A stretch of 64,000 nt of DNA from Deinococcus sp. LM3 (GTDB lineage: Bacteria > Deinococcota > Deinococci > Deinococcales > Deinococcaceae): contig NZ_MUFV01000005.1 in assembly GCF_002017875.1 (NCBI RefSeq), positions 62,001-126,000 on the forward strand, given 5' to 3'. Made by a program: the position numbers and the translations under genes. Below, piece after piece: positions 1-9,573 of the stretch (position 1 is the stretch's first letter; the number at the start of each line of letters is the position of its first letter). Below the pieces are notes generated by a model. That model was not told where the DNA came from and ran no database searches. It saw nothing but the letters and a program-made list of their open reading frames with translations.

Positions 1-460
1 CGCGGTCATGAATGCCTTGCACCGGACCGTGGGTGACCAGCACGTCAACCGACGCTGGAATCTTTGCCCAGTGGGCGGCGAGGTCACTCCCGGGGCGGCG
101 GTTGAAGGCCCAGTCATGGAACCAGGGTGTGATGGGTGAACCCCAGAAACGCAGACCGCCGATCTCGGCCCCCGAGTCGTTCAGGTAGGTGACGTTCCGG
201 GGCACGAGGGCCACGAACGCTTCCGGATCCCGCTCGGCCAGGAAATCGTGGTTCCCGGCAATCACGACCGCGCCGTGCGTGAAGCGCTGCGCCAGTGTGC
301 CCAGCCAGCTCAGCGCGGCGGCACACTCGGCGGGGCGACCCTGGCTGGTCAGGTCGCTGGCATGGATCAGCAGGTCACCCTCGGGGAGCTTGAGGCGACG
401 GCCGGTGGTGAACAGTTCGCCCTGCTGGCTGTGGGTGTCGCTGATACAGACGATCTTCAT
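1..460 (-). CDS. Metallophosphoesterase, partial (C-terminus beyond window)
   Basis: Calcineurin-like metallophosphoesterase of the small, single-domain type, probably a cytoplasmic phosphodiesterase; the substrate cannot be told. Reading from the ATG at 460, the metal-site motifs appear in order: SDTH at residues 7-10, HASD at 33-36 (the usual GD position), GNHD at 69-72 and THGP at 143-146. The start is supported by an AGGAGG about 8 bases upstream. About 153 codons are present and the frame runs open off the left edge, so the C-terminus is missing. It lies downstream of the cytolysin-like gene but is separated from it by a strong hairpin, so the two are probably not one operon. Confidence 0.85.
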   Translation of the reverse strand, partial: MKIVCISDTHSQQGELFTTGRRLKLPEGDLLIHASDLTSQGRPAECAAALSWLGTLAQRFTHGAVVIAGNHDFLAERDPEAFVALVPRNVTYLNDSGAEIGGLRFWGSPITPWFHDWAFNRRPGSDLAAHWAKIPASVDVLVTHGPVQGIHDR

Positions 461-610
461 GACGCGGCCTCCTGCGGTAGGGTTCCTGTGAAGGTCCCTG
501 GTCGGTGGTGTTGACCGGGTTGGGTCCGCTGACCCGCCTCGATCGACAGGCCTGCCACCGTTGTCCCGCGGCCATCATCGGGCACGGCGCCCGGCGCTGC
601 ACAAGCGAAT

Positions 611-643
611 CACGGAATGCCCCCTGAGTGGGGGCATTCCGTG
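611..643 (-). terminator. Perfect 14-bp stem hairpin, probable terminator
   Basis: Arms at 611-624 and 630-643 are perfect complements around a 5-base loop. The hairpin lies about 40 bases past the stop of the cytolysin-like gene. There is no clear T-run on either side, so it may be a factor-independent terminator of the GC-rich type or an mRNA-stabilising hairpin. Confidence 0.5.
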
Positions 644-680
644 ACCGACGGTGATCGCCTGACACCTGTCGCTAGTGGTT

Positions 681-2465
681 TTACCGACGCTCGACCAGTC
701 CGTTATTGCTGTTGACTGTGAGATAGCCAATGTTCTTCGAGTGGCATGTGCCGCACTCCTCTTCAGAAACCATGTTTCCGAGTTCCTGTCCGTCCACAAT
801 CGGGGTGACCTTGGTATCGCGCCGGGAGGTGCCAAACATGCCGTACTTGTCGATCTCGCTGTAGATGGTGATCTCATCGCCCCGTCGGCTGAGGAACGGG
901 GTGGCGTCAATGACCCGCACCACACCATCGTCGGTGACGGAAGCGATTTCGGTGGTGTTCGTCTCGCCGTACCGTTTGAGCATGATTTTGGTGTTGCCCT
1001 TGCGGTTTTCAACCTTGAACTGAATGCGGGCAGGTGAGCCGGTGCAGGAGCGCTGCACGTATTTGAGGGTACTGCTCAAGGCGACGGGATTGTTGTCCCA
1101 GCGTTTCAGCGCGAAACTGATGGGCTTGAGCGTGTTCAGGGGGAGCTCCTCTTTCTCGAAGTAGGTTTTCCAGCCCTCCCCCTTCATGGCCTCGCGCTGA
1201 ATGCTGTAGGGGCCGCCGATGGCGTGGACTTCCACGGAGCTGTTGTCGATGATCCGCTTGTAATGGGCGCTCATGTCGACGCTTCCGTTCACGGGCTTGC
1301 CATCCTGGAACTTCATGTTCAGCGCTGCCTTGAGCTCGTTGACGTCCTTGCTTGATCTGTAGCGGGCCACCAGGGCGCGGCCGTAGGAGACGCTCTTGAT
1401 GAAAGTAGGCAGGTTATCGGTGCTGACCTCGTTGCGCATTCCCAGACCCTCGAGGTCCGCCGCCGAGAGCGTCGAGTTGAAGAGGGTGTTGACGGGCCGG
1501 CCGTTCTCTGTCACCGCGACGTTAAAGAGCGTCTGGTAGAACACGACGTACACGCTGCTCTCGTTGGCGTTGTGGCTGGTATCCAGGGTTGCCTGCGCCG
1601 TCGTGCCGAAGCCGCTGAAGTTCAGTTTGGTCTTCGTGCTCAGTTCGCGCAGGCTGGACGCTTCCTCTACCTTGAAGTACACGGTGGACGGGTCCGTTCC
1701 ACCCCAGGCGGTCTGCGTATCCCGCATCAGTTCACCGATGGCGGTGTACACCGAGCCTGAATCCGGCGTGATCCCGGTCCGCTGCATGAAGGCCGTGTCG
1801 CTTTCGAGGGTGAGGGGTTTGCGTTTATCCGTGGAGAGCGGAATGCTCACCATCGCTCCCACACCGCCGGACAGCTTGCCCCCCTGGTAGAGGGCGCCTG
1901 GCCAGATGGTGCTGGGAATCTCTTCCAGGGACGAGATGGCCGGATCGTTGGCTCCCGTGAAGGTCTGGATCGTCGGGCTGCAGGGATCGCTGGGGTTGAT
2001 GATGGGATCCGGGGGCGGCGTCACTGCCCAGACGGAGGGAGAGCCCAGGAACAGCCGATCCACGAAGTCCTGCGGATTGCTGGCGCCGACCGGGTATGTT
2101 CCCTGAGCCTGCAGGGGCGACTGCTGGAGGGCCTGCTGCGCCCGGTAGGCCACGGCCGCTTCGCTGTACGGACTCGCGGCTTCGGCGAGGCTGAGGTTCA
2201 GGCGCTGCGCTTTTTCCACCAGGCTGTCCCAGGAGCGCAGCGTGATGGGCGCGGCTGCGGGCTGAGGATCAGGCTCGGGTTCAGGCTCACCGCAGCTTTG
2301 CGCCCGAACGGTCTGGCTGGCGCTCTGCATGAGGTACGGTTCGCAGGGCACGAGGTACTGGGGTTTGGAGACGGAAGGCGCGGCGGGCGCCTGGCTGGAA
2401 TTGCAGGCAGACAGGGCGAGACCGAGGGTGACGGACAGGGCGAGCAGTGCGGGACGCTTGTTCAT
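681..2465 (-). CDS. Lipoprotein with thiol-activated (cholesterol-dependent) cytolysin-like domain
   Basis: A 594-residue secreted lipoprotein: positively charged start, hydrophobic segment, then lipobox LSAC with Cys21. From about residue 190 it carries the signature of the thiol-activated cytolysin family: WPGALYQGG followed by a two-strand segment (KPLTLESD), the VSYGRALVARYRSS stretch, and the alternating beta pattern of the pore core. The canonical Trp-rich undecapeptide of the cholesterol-binding domain is not present, so this is a CDC-like protein and cholesterol binding should not be assumed. CDC-like two-component lipoproteins are known in other bacteria. Oddly, the C-terminus has CGTCH at 571-575, a c-type heme motif. 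The start has AGGAG upstream. A regulator is encoded divergently. Membrane attack on neighbours or eukaryotic predators is inference. Confidence 0.75.
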   Translation of the reverse strand: MNKRPALLALSVTLGLALSACNSSQAPAAPSVSKPQYLVPCEPYLMQSASQTVRAQSCGEPEPEPDPQPAAAPITLRSWDSLVEKAQRLNLSLAEAASPYSEAAVAYRAQQALQQSPLQAQGTYPVGASNPQDFVDRLFLGSPSVWAVTPPPDPIINPSDPCSPTIQTFTGANDPAISSLEEIPSTIWPGALYQGGKLSGGVGAMVSIPLSTDKRKPLTLESDTAFMQRTGITPDSGSVYTAIGELMRDTQTAWGGTDPSTVYFKVEEASSLRELSTKTKLNFSGFGTTAQATLDTSHNANESSVYVVFYQTLFNVAVTENGRPVNTLFNSTLSAADLEGLGMRNEVSTDNLPTFIKSVSYGRALVARYRSSKDVNELKAALNMKFQDGKPVNGSVDMSAHYKRIIDNSSVEVHAIGGPYSIQREAMKGEGWKTYFEKEELPLNTLKPISFALKRWDNNPVALSSTLKYVQRSCTGSPARIQFKVENRKGNTKIMLKRYGETNTTEIASVTDDGVVRVIDATPFLSRRGDEITIYSEIDKYGMFGTSRRDTKVTPIVDGQELGNMVSEEECGTCHSKNIGYLTVNSNNGLVERR

Positions 2466-2782
2466 GGGAGCTCCTGGTGCGGGGATGAGAGGACGAACCT
2501 GCTGAAGTCAGAACTGTCGTGACTGAGACGGGCCTCCGGGTCAGACGCAGGGGAGGATCTTGAGGTTCAAGCGGTCTATGCCAGGTCGCGTTCAGGGAGC
2601 GGCCACGCATCCGATGGGCACGTTCAGGAGTTCCGCAGGGGACGTTCCGGTGGGTGCCGACCTGATCCGGTTTGAACTGAGCAGAGTGTGCGTTCGCACC
2701 GGGGAACAGCGGGAGAACGGCCCTGATTCCCTTGCTGTTTCCCGCTCCGAGGTCGCGGGCTGGTTTAGAATGGGGGCACGTC
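2466..2782. other. Intergenic region between divergent genes
   Basis: About 317 bases separate the divergent cytolysin-like gene and the regulator. I see no convincing gene. It must hold both promoters. A TTTAGAAT stretch at 2764-2771 is a possible -10 for the regulator, placing transcription start very near its ATG. Confidence 0.4.
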
Positions 2783-5617
2783 ATGACGTCTTTCCTGATT
2801 CCGCGCCCTGGCCGCTTCGAGGTCACGCGGCCCACGCTGCTGGCGCGTCTGGCAGAGCCGCTGAACGCTCAGGTGATCCTGCTGGCCGCCCCATCCGGGT
2901 ACGGAAAGTCGACGCTGCTGGCCCAGTACGCCCGGAGTACACCGCGCGCGACTGTGTGGTGCCGCCTGACGGAAACGCACACCCATCCGCTGGACGTGGC
3001 CGTCTTGATCGCGCGCGCCGCCGAACGCCACCTCGGGGCGCAGCCGCACCTCCTCGAACCAGATCCACGCACGCCTGAATCCGCGTTGATCGAGACGCTC
3101 GCTCAGGCGTTCCTGAATGCGAGCGTCAACCTGGATGTGATCGTTGACCCGGTGGACGATGACCGCGTGGCCCAGTGGTTGATTCAGCTGGCGCTCGCGC
3201 TCGGCGAGGGTCACCGCGTGCTGATCAGCCGGTACAGTGCCGATGGTCTCCGTCTGGCCCGCGCCGTCGCAGACGGGCAGGCCGTTATTCTGGATGCCAC
3301 TGACCTGCGCCTGGACGAGGCAGAAACGAAGAGCCTGCTGGAGGCGAGGGGCGTCACGCTGGACGAAGAGTTACTGGAGCGGCTGCAGGGGTGGCCGGCC
3401 GGTCTGGCCCTGTCGGCCGCCGGTTCGCAGCGGCACGTCAGCACAGAAGATCTGGTCCGGGATTCCCTGGACAGCCTGCCTCCGGACGTGCAGCGGGCCC
3501 TGCCGGAGGTCTCGGTGCTGGATGTCTGGAGTGAGGATGACGCCCGGCAGGTTGGCGCGCACCTGCCGGACGGATGGCTGGCCGACGTGCAGCGCTCGGG
3601 ATTGCCCCTCCTGCCTCTGGGACAGCAGCACTTCCAGCCGCACCGTTTGCTGCGTGACCTGCTGGAGCAGGACCTGCGGCGCCACCCCGATCGCTGGAAG
3701 GCCCTCACGCTGGCGGCGGCCAGGCTGGCCGAGCACCGGGGTGAACGGCGCCGGGCCGCCCGGCTGTACGCGTCGGTGCAGGCCACCGCGGAGTTCCTGC
3801 GCCTGGCGGTACCTCTCGCCAGCGAATTCCGCAGTCGCGGTGAGCATCCGCTGACCCGGCAGTTGCTGGAACTCGTACCGACCGCGGAACTCCCCTCGGA
3901 TCAGCGCGCGCGCCTCGCGTGGGCCATGATCGAAACGGGAGATTCTGCGCGGGGCGAGGCGATCCTGCACGCCCTGAGGCAGGGAAATCAGTTGCAGCCG
4001 TCCGGCTTCGCCTCGCTCGCGATGCTGGCTGGACGCCGGGGCGATCCGGACCTTCAGGAGCAGTATGCCCGCGAAGGGCTCGCGCTCCTGAAACCCGGGG
4101 AGGTGGAACCGGCGCTGCTGTGGCCCCTCGCGTACGCCAGCGTGAAACGCGGCCGCCTCCCGGTGGCAAGTGAAGCGGCAGACACCCTGATGTCCTGGGC
4201 GCGTCAACAGGGTGATCAGGTACGTCTGGCGGAAGCGTGGCAGTTGCAGGCGGTGCGCTACCGCGCAGCCCACGATCCGGACAGGCTCGCGCAGGCGCTG
4301 CGCGAAGCGCGGCGAATCTACGATCAGCTGGGTTGGACGGCGCGCGCCGCGATGATCTCCCTGGATGAGGCGGAACTGGCCGCGCAGGCCGGTGACATAC
4401 CGGAACTGAGACGCTCGCTCTCCCGCGTCCCCACGAACCTCGAGCGCGACCTGCACCTCCTGCACGCCCGGACGGGACTGCTCAGGGGAACCCTGGCCTG
4501 GTGGGACGCGGACTTCTCCCTCGGGCTCGCGGCACTCGACCGTGCCGACCGGCACGCCGTGTCCGGGCAGCTGCGTCAACAGCAGGAGGACCTGCTCCTC
4601 CGGAGGGCTGACCTGCTCCTCGCGCAGGGTGACGTGGACGCGGCGCTTCGTCTGCTCGATACCTTCTCGACCAGTGACCCGCAGCGGGCGGCGTACCAGG
4701 TCCTGATGAAGGCACTCATCACGGGCGGGCCGCCCCCCGGTGAGCGGCTGACCGACGCCGGTCTCGCCTTGCGTACCCAGGGACTGCTGGCCCGGCATGA
4801 CCCCCGCCTGAGTCGGGAGGTGCAGGCCCACCCTCTCTGGCCTCTGCTGCCTCTCGCCGAGCGGCAGCCCCTCACGCCAGCGGCCGCAGACGTGACCGTC
4901 ACGCGGACCGAACCTCCGACGGTGCGGCTGCAGGTCACCACCCTGGGAGACCTGGCGGCGCGCGTGAACGGGGTCACCGTACCGGTCGCCCTGGCCAAAT
5001 CCCGTGAACTGCTCGTGTGGCTGGCCCTGCACGCCTCCGGTACCCGCGACGAGATCGTGACGGCCCTCTGGGACGGGTCCGCCGAGGAACGACACGTGGA
5101 GTACTTCAAGGTCGCTGTCCGGCGACTGCGCGGCGCCCTGAAAAACGCACTCGGTACCGACGTCGATCCTCTGCCTTACCGTGAAGGTCGCTACCGACTG
5201 GACACCACGTTCCGGGTGGAGGTGGACGCCCGACTGGATCCATCCCCATCCCTCACCACCCAGGAGCTCGCCCGGCAGTTCCAGGCGTTCACGCAGCCCT
5301 TTATGCCTGGCAGCGACAGCGAGTGGATTGAAGATCTCCGGGCGCAGTGCCAGCAGCGGGCCATCACGCTAGGCCTGGCCCTCGCCGCCGCCTCTGAAGC
5401 CGACGCCCCTACCGTGTACCGCCAGGTCCTGCACCTCGATCCCTGGAATGACCCCGCGCACCAGGGCCTCATTCATTCCCTGCTCGACACCGACCGGCAG
5501 GCCGAGGCCGAACACGCACTCCGTGCGTACCGCCGCCTCCTTCAGGATGAATTCGGAACGGCGCCCCCACCGGCATTCCTGCTTCGTCTCCAGCGCCGCG
5601 GCCTGCCCAGCGCTTGA
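2783..5617 (+). CDS. Large ATPase transcriptional regulator with C-terminal SARP/BTAD-type domains
   Basis: A 944-residue signalling ATPase and transcription factor of the MalT/LAL/SARP type. Walker A APSGYGKST is at residues 36-44, followed by a STAND-like NTPase region and a long TPR-like helical middle (about 330-680) with many Leu/Ala helical pairs. The C-terminus has a winged-helix DNA-binding domain of OmpR type at about 715-815, then a bacterial transcriptional activation (BTAD) helical repeat region to the end. The frame opens 17 codons earlier, but ATG 2783 begins the conserved region and follows a G-rich segment, so I choose it. Being divergent from the cytolysin-like lipoprotein suggests, but does not prove, that it regulates it. 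Confidence 0.8.
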   Translation: MTSFLIPRPGRFEVTRPTLLARLAEPLNAQVILLAAPSGYGKSTLLAQYARSTPRATVWCRLTETHTHPLDVAVLIARAAERHLGAQPHLLEPDPRTPESALIETLAQAFLNASVNLDVIVDPVDDDRVAQWLIQLALALGEGHRVLISRYSADGLRLARAVADGQAVILDATDLRLDEAETKSLLEARGVTLDEELLERLQGWPAGLALSAAGSQRHVSTEDLVRDSLDSLPPDVQRALPEVSVLDVWSEDDARQVGAHLPDGWLADVQRSGLPLLPLGQQHFQPHRLLRDLLEQDLRRHPDRWKALTLAAARLAEHRGERRRAARLYASVQATAEFLRLAVPLASEFRSRGEHPLTRQLLELVPTAELPSDQRARLAWAMIETGDSARGEAILHALRQGNQLQPSGFASLAMLAGRRGDPDLQEQYAREGLALLKPGEVEPALLWPLAYASVKRGRLPVASEAADTLMSWARQQGDQVRLAEAWQLQAVRYRAAHDPDRLAQALREARRIYDQLGWTARAAMISLDEAELAAQAGDIPELRRSLSRVPTNLERDLHLLHARTGLLRGTLAWWDADFSLGLAALDRADRHAVSGQLRQQQEDLLLRRADLLLAQGDVDAALRLLDTFSTSDPQRAAYQVLMKALITGGPPPGERLTDAGLALRTQGLLARHDPRLSREVQAHPLWPLLPLAERQPLTPAAADVTVTRTEPPTVRLQVTTLGDLAARVNGVTVPVALAKSRELLVWLALHASGTRDEIVTALWDGSAEERHVEYFKVAVRRLRGALKNALGTDVDPLPYREGRYRLDTTFRVEVDARLDPSPSLTTQELARQFQAFTQPFMPGSDSEWIEDLRAQCQQRAITLGLALAAASEADAPTVYRQVLHLDPWNDPAHQGLIHSLLDTDRQAEAEHALRAYRRLLQDEFGTAPPPAFLLRLQRRGLPSA

Positions 5618-5641
5618 CCGCCGGCCCCAGAGACGCCGTCA

Positions 5642-5662
5642 GGGTGACCAGCAGGGTCACCC
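5642..5662 (+). terminator. 8-bp stem hairpin after regulator gene
   Basis: GGGTGACC at 5642-5649 pairs with GGTCACCC at 5655-5662 around a 5-base loop, 25 bases past the stop of the regulator. There is no T-run, so this is a weak call. Confidence 0.3.
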
Positions 5663-5906
5663 GACCATCAACCCTGCTCGCAGAGCCGCTCAGGCGGCAG
5701 GAGTATGAAAGCCCCGGCAGCGGTTTCTAGGTTCGCCCCGGAGCCAGCAGGACGCCCCAGGACTCTCCATCCACCTGCTGGCTCTTCGGGTCCCCGCCCC
5801 GAGCAATTACCCTGCCGTGTTAGTTGAGCAGTCAGCACCGGGGTTCCCTGCCCGACCGGCAGCCCGATTCCCCGGCAGTTCCCCGGCGCGGTTGCAGACT
5901 GACGGC

Positions 5907-6443
5907 ATGTCCCGCTCCCTGACCTGCCTGCTCATCGCCGCCATTTCCCTCGTCTCCTGCGGCTCTGTCACTCCATCTGCCCCCGCGACGTTAAAACCAC
6001 TCGAAGACTGCCCGTCCTGCGGCCTGCTGCCCATCACGGTCAGCGTGAACGAATTCTGGGGCTGGTCCAGCGAGCAGCAGGCGCCACAAATCTGGAACTA
6101 CGGCGCTGAGCGCCAGAGGGAGCACAGACGCGAGGTGTTCGTGCTGCCTACCGCTGACGTCGCGTTCACGAACGCGGGGCAGGTGTGGATGGACCGCCCA
6201 CTGGGGTGCCTGAACACGTTCAATCCCTTCGAACTGGATGCCGTCACTGCCCCCATCCTGCGCGTCACCGCTGCGGTCGCCGCGGCCTCTCTCACGGACC
6301 GCCGCGCAGCGGACAGCCTCTGCCTGAATACGTTCGGCCCCGGTTGGACGGCACTCACCAGCGCGGGCAGCGAACTGCTCACCGAGCAGGCAGGTTTCTG
6401 GGTGACCGGCTCCCGCCCGGTCGAGGAGGGGATCGCGTGGTAG
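5907..6443 (+). CDS. Small lipoprotein of unknown function
   Basis: A 178-residue predicted lipoprotein: hydrophobic signal segment, then the lipobox-like SLVSCGS with Cys about residue 16. The mature part has further cysteines (CPSC, GCLN, LCLN) that may form disulfides outside the membrane. I do not recognise the family. The frame is open further upstream, but ATG 5907 starts the signal peptide, so I choose it. Its last codons overlap the start of the next gene, so the two are probably translated together. Confidence 0.65.
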   Translation: MSRSLTCLLIAAISLVSCGSVTPSAPATLKPLEDCPSCGLLPITVSVNEFWGWSSEQQAPQIWNYGAERQREHRREVFVLPTADVAFTNAGQVWMDRPLGCLNTFNPFELDAVTAPILRVTAAVAAASLTDRRAADSLCLNTFGPGWTALTSAGSELLTEQAGFWVTGSRPVEEGIAW

Positions 6444-6784
6444 TGGATTTCGCCGACGCCCACTGGCCGCACCTTCAGCAGACCGTGACACGCCTGCTGG
6501 ACGACATGCGGACCGTCGTGACCACCCAGCCACTGACGAGCACGTGGACACCGGACCAGGTCACGCAGGCGCAGGCACTTCTCGAGGATCTGGGCGGTGA
6601 CTGGCACGCCCACCGGATCCGTCAGGGCACCCTGACGCATCTGTCTGAGCTGAGCGGCGCCATGACCGTCGCCGGCTGCACGGTGATGCGGGCGAACATC
6701 GAGGCCATCCGAGGCCACCTGCTCCTGATTCTGGAGGACACAGCGGCTGCCCTTCACAGCAAGGGCACGGACCTCCTGACCTGA
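6437..6784 (+). CDS. Small helical protein, partner of upstream lipoprotein gene
   Basis: A 115-residue protein starting at GTG 6437, six bases inside the end of the lipoprotein gene and preceded by GAGGAGGGG at ideal spacing. The sequence is helical and soluble, with no signal peptide. A longer frame upstream lies inside the lipoprotein gene and is a shadow. I do not recognise the family. Tight overlap suggests a function linked to the lipoprotein, for example a chaperone or cognate cytoplasmic protein, but this is only context. Confidence 0.55.
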   Translation: MVVDFADAHWPHLQQTVTRLLDDMRTVVTTQPLTSTWTPDQVTQAQALLEDLGGDWHAHRIRQGTLTHLSELSGAMTVAGCTVMRANIEAIRGHLLLILEDTAAALHSKGTDLLT

Positions 6785-7148
6785 GAGGGCTAGGTCAACA
6801 GGCGCACGAGGATCTCGCCCGCCTGCACCTCATCCCGGGCCCATACCCTGAGCCTGACGGACGCGTCACGGTCACGCCCAGCTGACCCTGCCGGCAGGCC
6901 TGACGGAAGGGACCGCCCGGCTGCCCCTACTGCTCGCCGTTGACGGGTGATCCGGCGCGGCCTGTACGTCCAGACTGTCTACGCCCATTGGCAGCCGTTC
7001 TGGAAGTCATCGGAACACTTCTACGGGAGTTGGTGAGATCGCTCAGCGGGAGTTCAGCCCACCTGCGTGACGGCATCAACAGGCTGATGCCGTCATATAC
7101 AAACTTCCCAGAAACTGCCGGATGCTGAGCCTCTGGCTACCGACCTGT
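6785..7148. other. Intergenic region with convergent-gene hairpin
   Basis: About 364 bases between convergent genes with no supported gene. At 7068-7095 there is a perfect 11-bp stem (TGACGGCATCA and its complement) around a 6-base loop, 50 bases past the stop of the WD40 gene. It is a plausible bidirectional terminator. Confidence 0.5.
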
Positions 7149-9068
7149 TCAGGCCTCGTGAGCGGAAATGTGCTCCTTGTCGGGGAAGCACAGACTGAGC
7201 CCACTCTCCCCACCGGCGATGAGGCCCCAAGCATCTTCGAGAAATTGGAGAGCGGTGATTCTGCCAGCACTGGCGGGGAAGAGATTCAGAAGATGTCCGT
7301 CCTCCGTTTCCCAGATGCCGACCATTCCGTTGGCGAAGCCGACAGCCAGCATCTCACCTTCGGGACTGAACGAGACACGGTCCGCGTAACGGCCACTGAA
7401 TTCGAAGCGGTGTAACTCCAAGCCCGTCTCGACAGACCATAGGCGCGCCGTCCGATCCTCCGACGCAGATAGCAGAAACCGTCCGTCCGGGCTGAACGTG
7501 ACGTCGTTGCACCAGCCATCGTGCCTGAAGGTACGGACCTTCTTACCTTTCGGCAGGCTCAGAAGGTGGATCTCGTTGTCCAGGGAGGCGAGGGCCAGCA
7601 GTTGCCCGCCGGGATGGAGAGCGAATCTACGGACGTTCTGATCAGGTGTGCTCCAGCTCCACAGCGTGTCGCCGTCATCGGTGTCGATCAGCATGACCTG
7701 ATGTTCGCCGACGACGAGCAGGTGGTCGTCGGAGATGAACTGCGTGCCGATGACCGAGACACCGTCCAGCTCCAGCTCACTGTGAATGATGGTTTCCTCC
7801 TGCAGGTCTTCCAGAATCAGCAGAGGGCTCCTGCCACGGGCGCAGCAGTACAGGTCATCGGTGGGATGTGCCTCCAGATGCTTGATGTCACCGGCATAGA
7901 AGTCCAGGGTGACCGCTTCGAGTTGCTCGTCATCCATGGGCCAGAGGGCCAGCTGCCGTCCCGTGTTGGCCAGGATGGATCCATCGGGCGTATAAAGGGC
8001 GCTGTTCACGCGTTCATCCGTGAGTTCTACCACCAGAATGTCGTCGAACCACGTTGCGTCATCGTGGTCTGACTCCTGAACGGTTCGGGCTGGAACTTGA
8101 GGCGAGGACTGTGCTGGCGGCGCGGCCGATGTCGACGGTTGAGCAGTCTTGTCGGGATACTGCGCGGGTTCGAGGACGTTGATTTTCAGCAGTGCTGAAA
8201 CGCTCTGGGCCAGAAGAAGGGCCTGCTCGAACTGTGAGTCACTGAGCGTTCCTTGCCGCTCCTGCTGTTCGCACAGGGCGACGGCCTGATCCAGGCGAAA
8301 CCGTGTGCGCTCCAGGACGCTGTGCAATTCACGCATCCGGCTGATCACGGCCTGCTGAAGGGCCATACGCAGGGACACCTGCGCGCGGAATTCCTTGACT
8401 CCCGCTTCGAATTCATGCGCGGCTGTCAGGGCCTGTTCGCCCTTCTTGGCGACCGTGAAGCCAGCGACGACCAGGGCAGGTGCCGCAGCCAAACCGCCGA
8501 GGACGACGGTCCCGAGTGCCATGCCGCCGCCCCCGGCTGCCAGTGAACCTCCCCCCAGCCAGGCCAGGGTGGCGTTGGTTGCAGCTGCGCCGGAGAGTCC
8601 ACTGATTGCCGTGCCGGTGCTGGCGGCGCCGACTGTGCCGACCAGTACTCCGGCTCCTTGCGCCGCGCCGATGCCAACGCTGCCGGCTGTCATGGCAGCG
8701 TTGGTCAGGTTCAGGACCAAGTGAGCTGTCTGTTTAATCTCTTTGAAGCTGGCTTCCGGCATGTGAAACCTGACTGCGAACTCCTTGTCAGTCAGGTTCA
8801 TGCGGGCCTCCTGTCGCTCGTACAGCTGCGCGAACCGGACCAGTGAGACGGTCTGGACATTCTGCCGGTGTTCCGCGAAATGCGCGGCGACCGCGCTGAA
8901 GTGCGCATCCGAGGCGTCCATGTGGCGTTTCGTTGCTTCACCCAGCTGCTTGGCTCGCTCCGCAATAGTTTTGGCATCGCCGAAGTGACCGACACCCTGG
9001 CCCAGTTTCCGAAGTCCCGCGGTGCCGGCCAAGCCCGCGCCGGCCAGGAGGAGGAGGGGTAACGGCAT
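7149..9068 (-). CDS. WD40-repeat protein with glycine-rich hydrophobic N-terminal region
   Basis: A 639-residue protein. Residues 1-30 are hydrophobic. About 120-210 form a very Gly/Ala-rich hydrophobic region that could insert in membranes, followed by a helical segment and a Pro/Ser/Gln linker (about 310-345). The C-terminal half has WD40-type repeats, visible as recurring patterns such as DVTFSPDGRFLLSASEDRTA and VSFSPEGEMLAVGFANG. The ATG at 9068 lies two bases after the upstream stop with GGAG ahead. A TTG start 18 bases earlier would overlap the upstream gene. Beta-propeller plus hydrophobic region is seen in some effector-type conflict proteins, but I cannot assign a function. Confidence 0.65.
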   Translation of the reverse strand: MPLPLLLLAGAGLAGTAGLRKLGQGVGHFGDAKTIAERAKQLGEATKRHMDASDAHFSAVAAHFAEHRQNVQTVSLVRFAQLYERQEARMNLTDKEFAVRFHMPEASFKEIKQTAHLVLNLTNAAMTAGSVGIGAAQGAGVLVGTVGAASTGTAISGLSGAAATNATLAWLGGGSLAAGGGGMALGTVVLGGLAAAPALVVAGFTVAKKGEQALTAAHEFEAGVKEFRAQVSLRMALQQAVISRMRELHSVLERTRFRLDQAVALCEQQERQGTLSDSQFEQALLLAQSVSALLKINVLEPAQYPDKTAQPSTSAAPPAQSSPQVPARTVQESDHDDATWFDDILVVELTDERVNSALYTPDGSILANTGRQLALWPMDDEQLEAVTLDFYAGDIKHLEAHPTDDLYCCARGRSPLLILEDLQEETIIHSELELDGVSVIGTQFISDDHLLVVGEHQVMLIDTDDGDTLWSWSTPDQNVRRFALHPGGQLLALASLDNEIHLLSLPKGKKVRTFRHDGWCNDVTFSPDGRFLLSASEDRTARLWSVETGLELHRFEFSGRYADRVSFSPEGEMLAVGFANGMVGIWETEDGHLLNLFPASAGRITALQFLEDAWGLIAGGESGLSLCFPDKEHISAHEA

Positions 9069-9069
9069 C

Positions 9070-9573
9070 TCAGAGCTCCATGACAAACCCGGACGTTCGG
9101 GTCAGGTGCCGGATTTCCGCGAGGCTCTTGAACGGCGAAGACTGCGCCAGAGTGACGAGGGCGTCGAGGGTGGCACTCATACCCTGCGTATCACCCTCAC
9201 GCTGTGCGTGATCGAGGACCCGGAAGAGCCGATCGAACTGAACTTTCCGTTCGTCGAAGGCCTTGTCCATGTACACGGTAATGGCCTCGCGCGCCAATTC
9301 CAATTCAGTCAGATCGCGTGACAGATCAGCGGCGATCTGCGCGCGCTTTGTGGTTTCCTGCTCTCTGGTCTGGTAGTAGTCGACCACGCTCTTGACGACC
9401 TGCGCCGTGACAGCGACAGGCGTTGCTGTGCTGCCTGTGGAGTTCATGGCTTTGCCGAGTTTGTGCGATGTGGTGGCGGTCTCGATCAAACCTGTATCCC
9501 GGCAGTGCTGGAAGAGTCGCTGGGCTCTGGTCTTGATGTCGTTGGTGAGGGCTTCAGAGTGCGAGTGAGTCAT
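9070..9573 (-). CDS. Helical partner protein of the WD40 gene
   Basis: A 167-residue helical protein encoded directly upstream of the WD40 gene with one base between stop and the next ATG, so almost certainly co-transcribed and coupled. The start at ATG 9573 follows GGGAGC. The central region (about 60-150) has heptad-like charged helices. The family is not recognised. The frame extends 11 codons further upstream without a better ribosome site. Confidence 0.6.
   Translation of the reverse strand: MTHSHSEALTNDIKTRAQRLFQHCRDTGLIETATTSHKLGKAMNSTGSTATPVAVTAQVVKSVVDYYQTREQETTKRAQIAADLSRDLTELELAREAITVYMDKAFDERKVQFDRLFRVLDHAQREGDTQGMSATLDALVTLAQSSPFKSLAEIRHLTRTSGFVMEL

Noticed and set aside
3371..5095. 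574-codon minus-strand open frame
   Set aside because: It lies entirely within the SARP-type regulator on the other strand, and its composition is typical of a shadow frame in GC-rich DNA.
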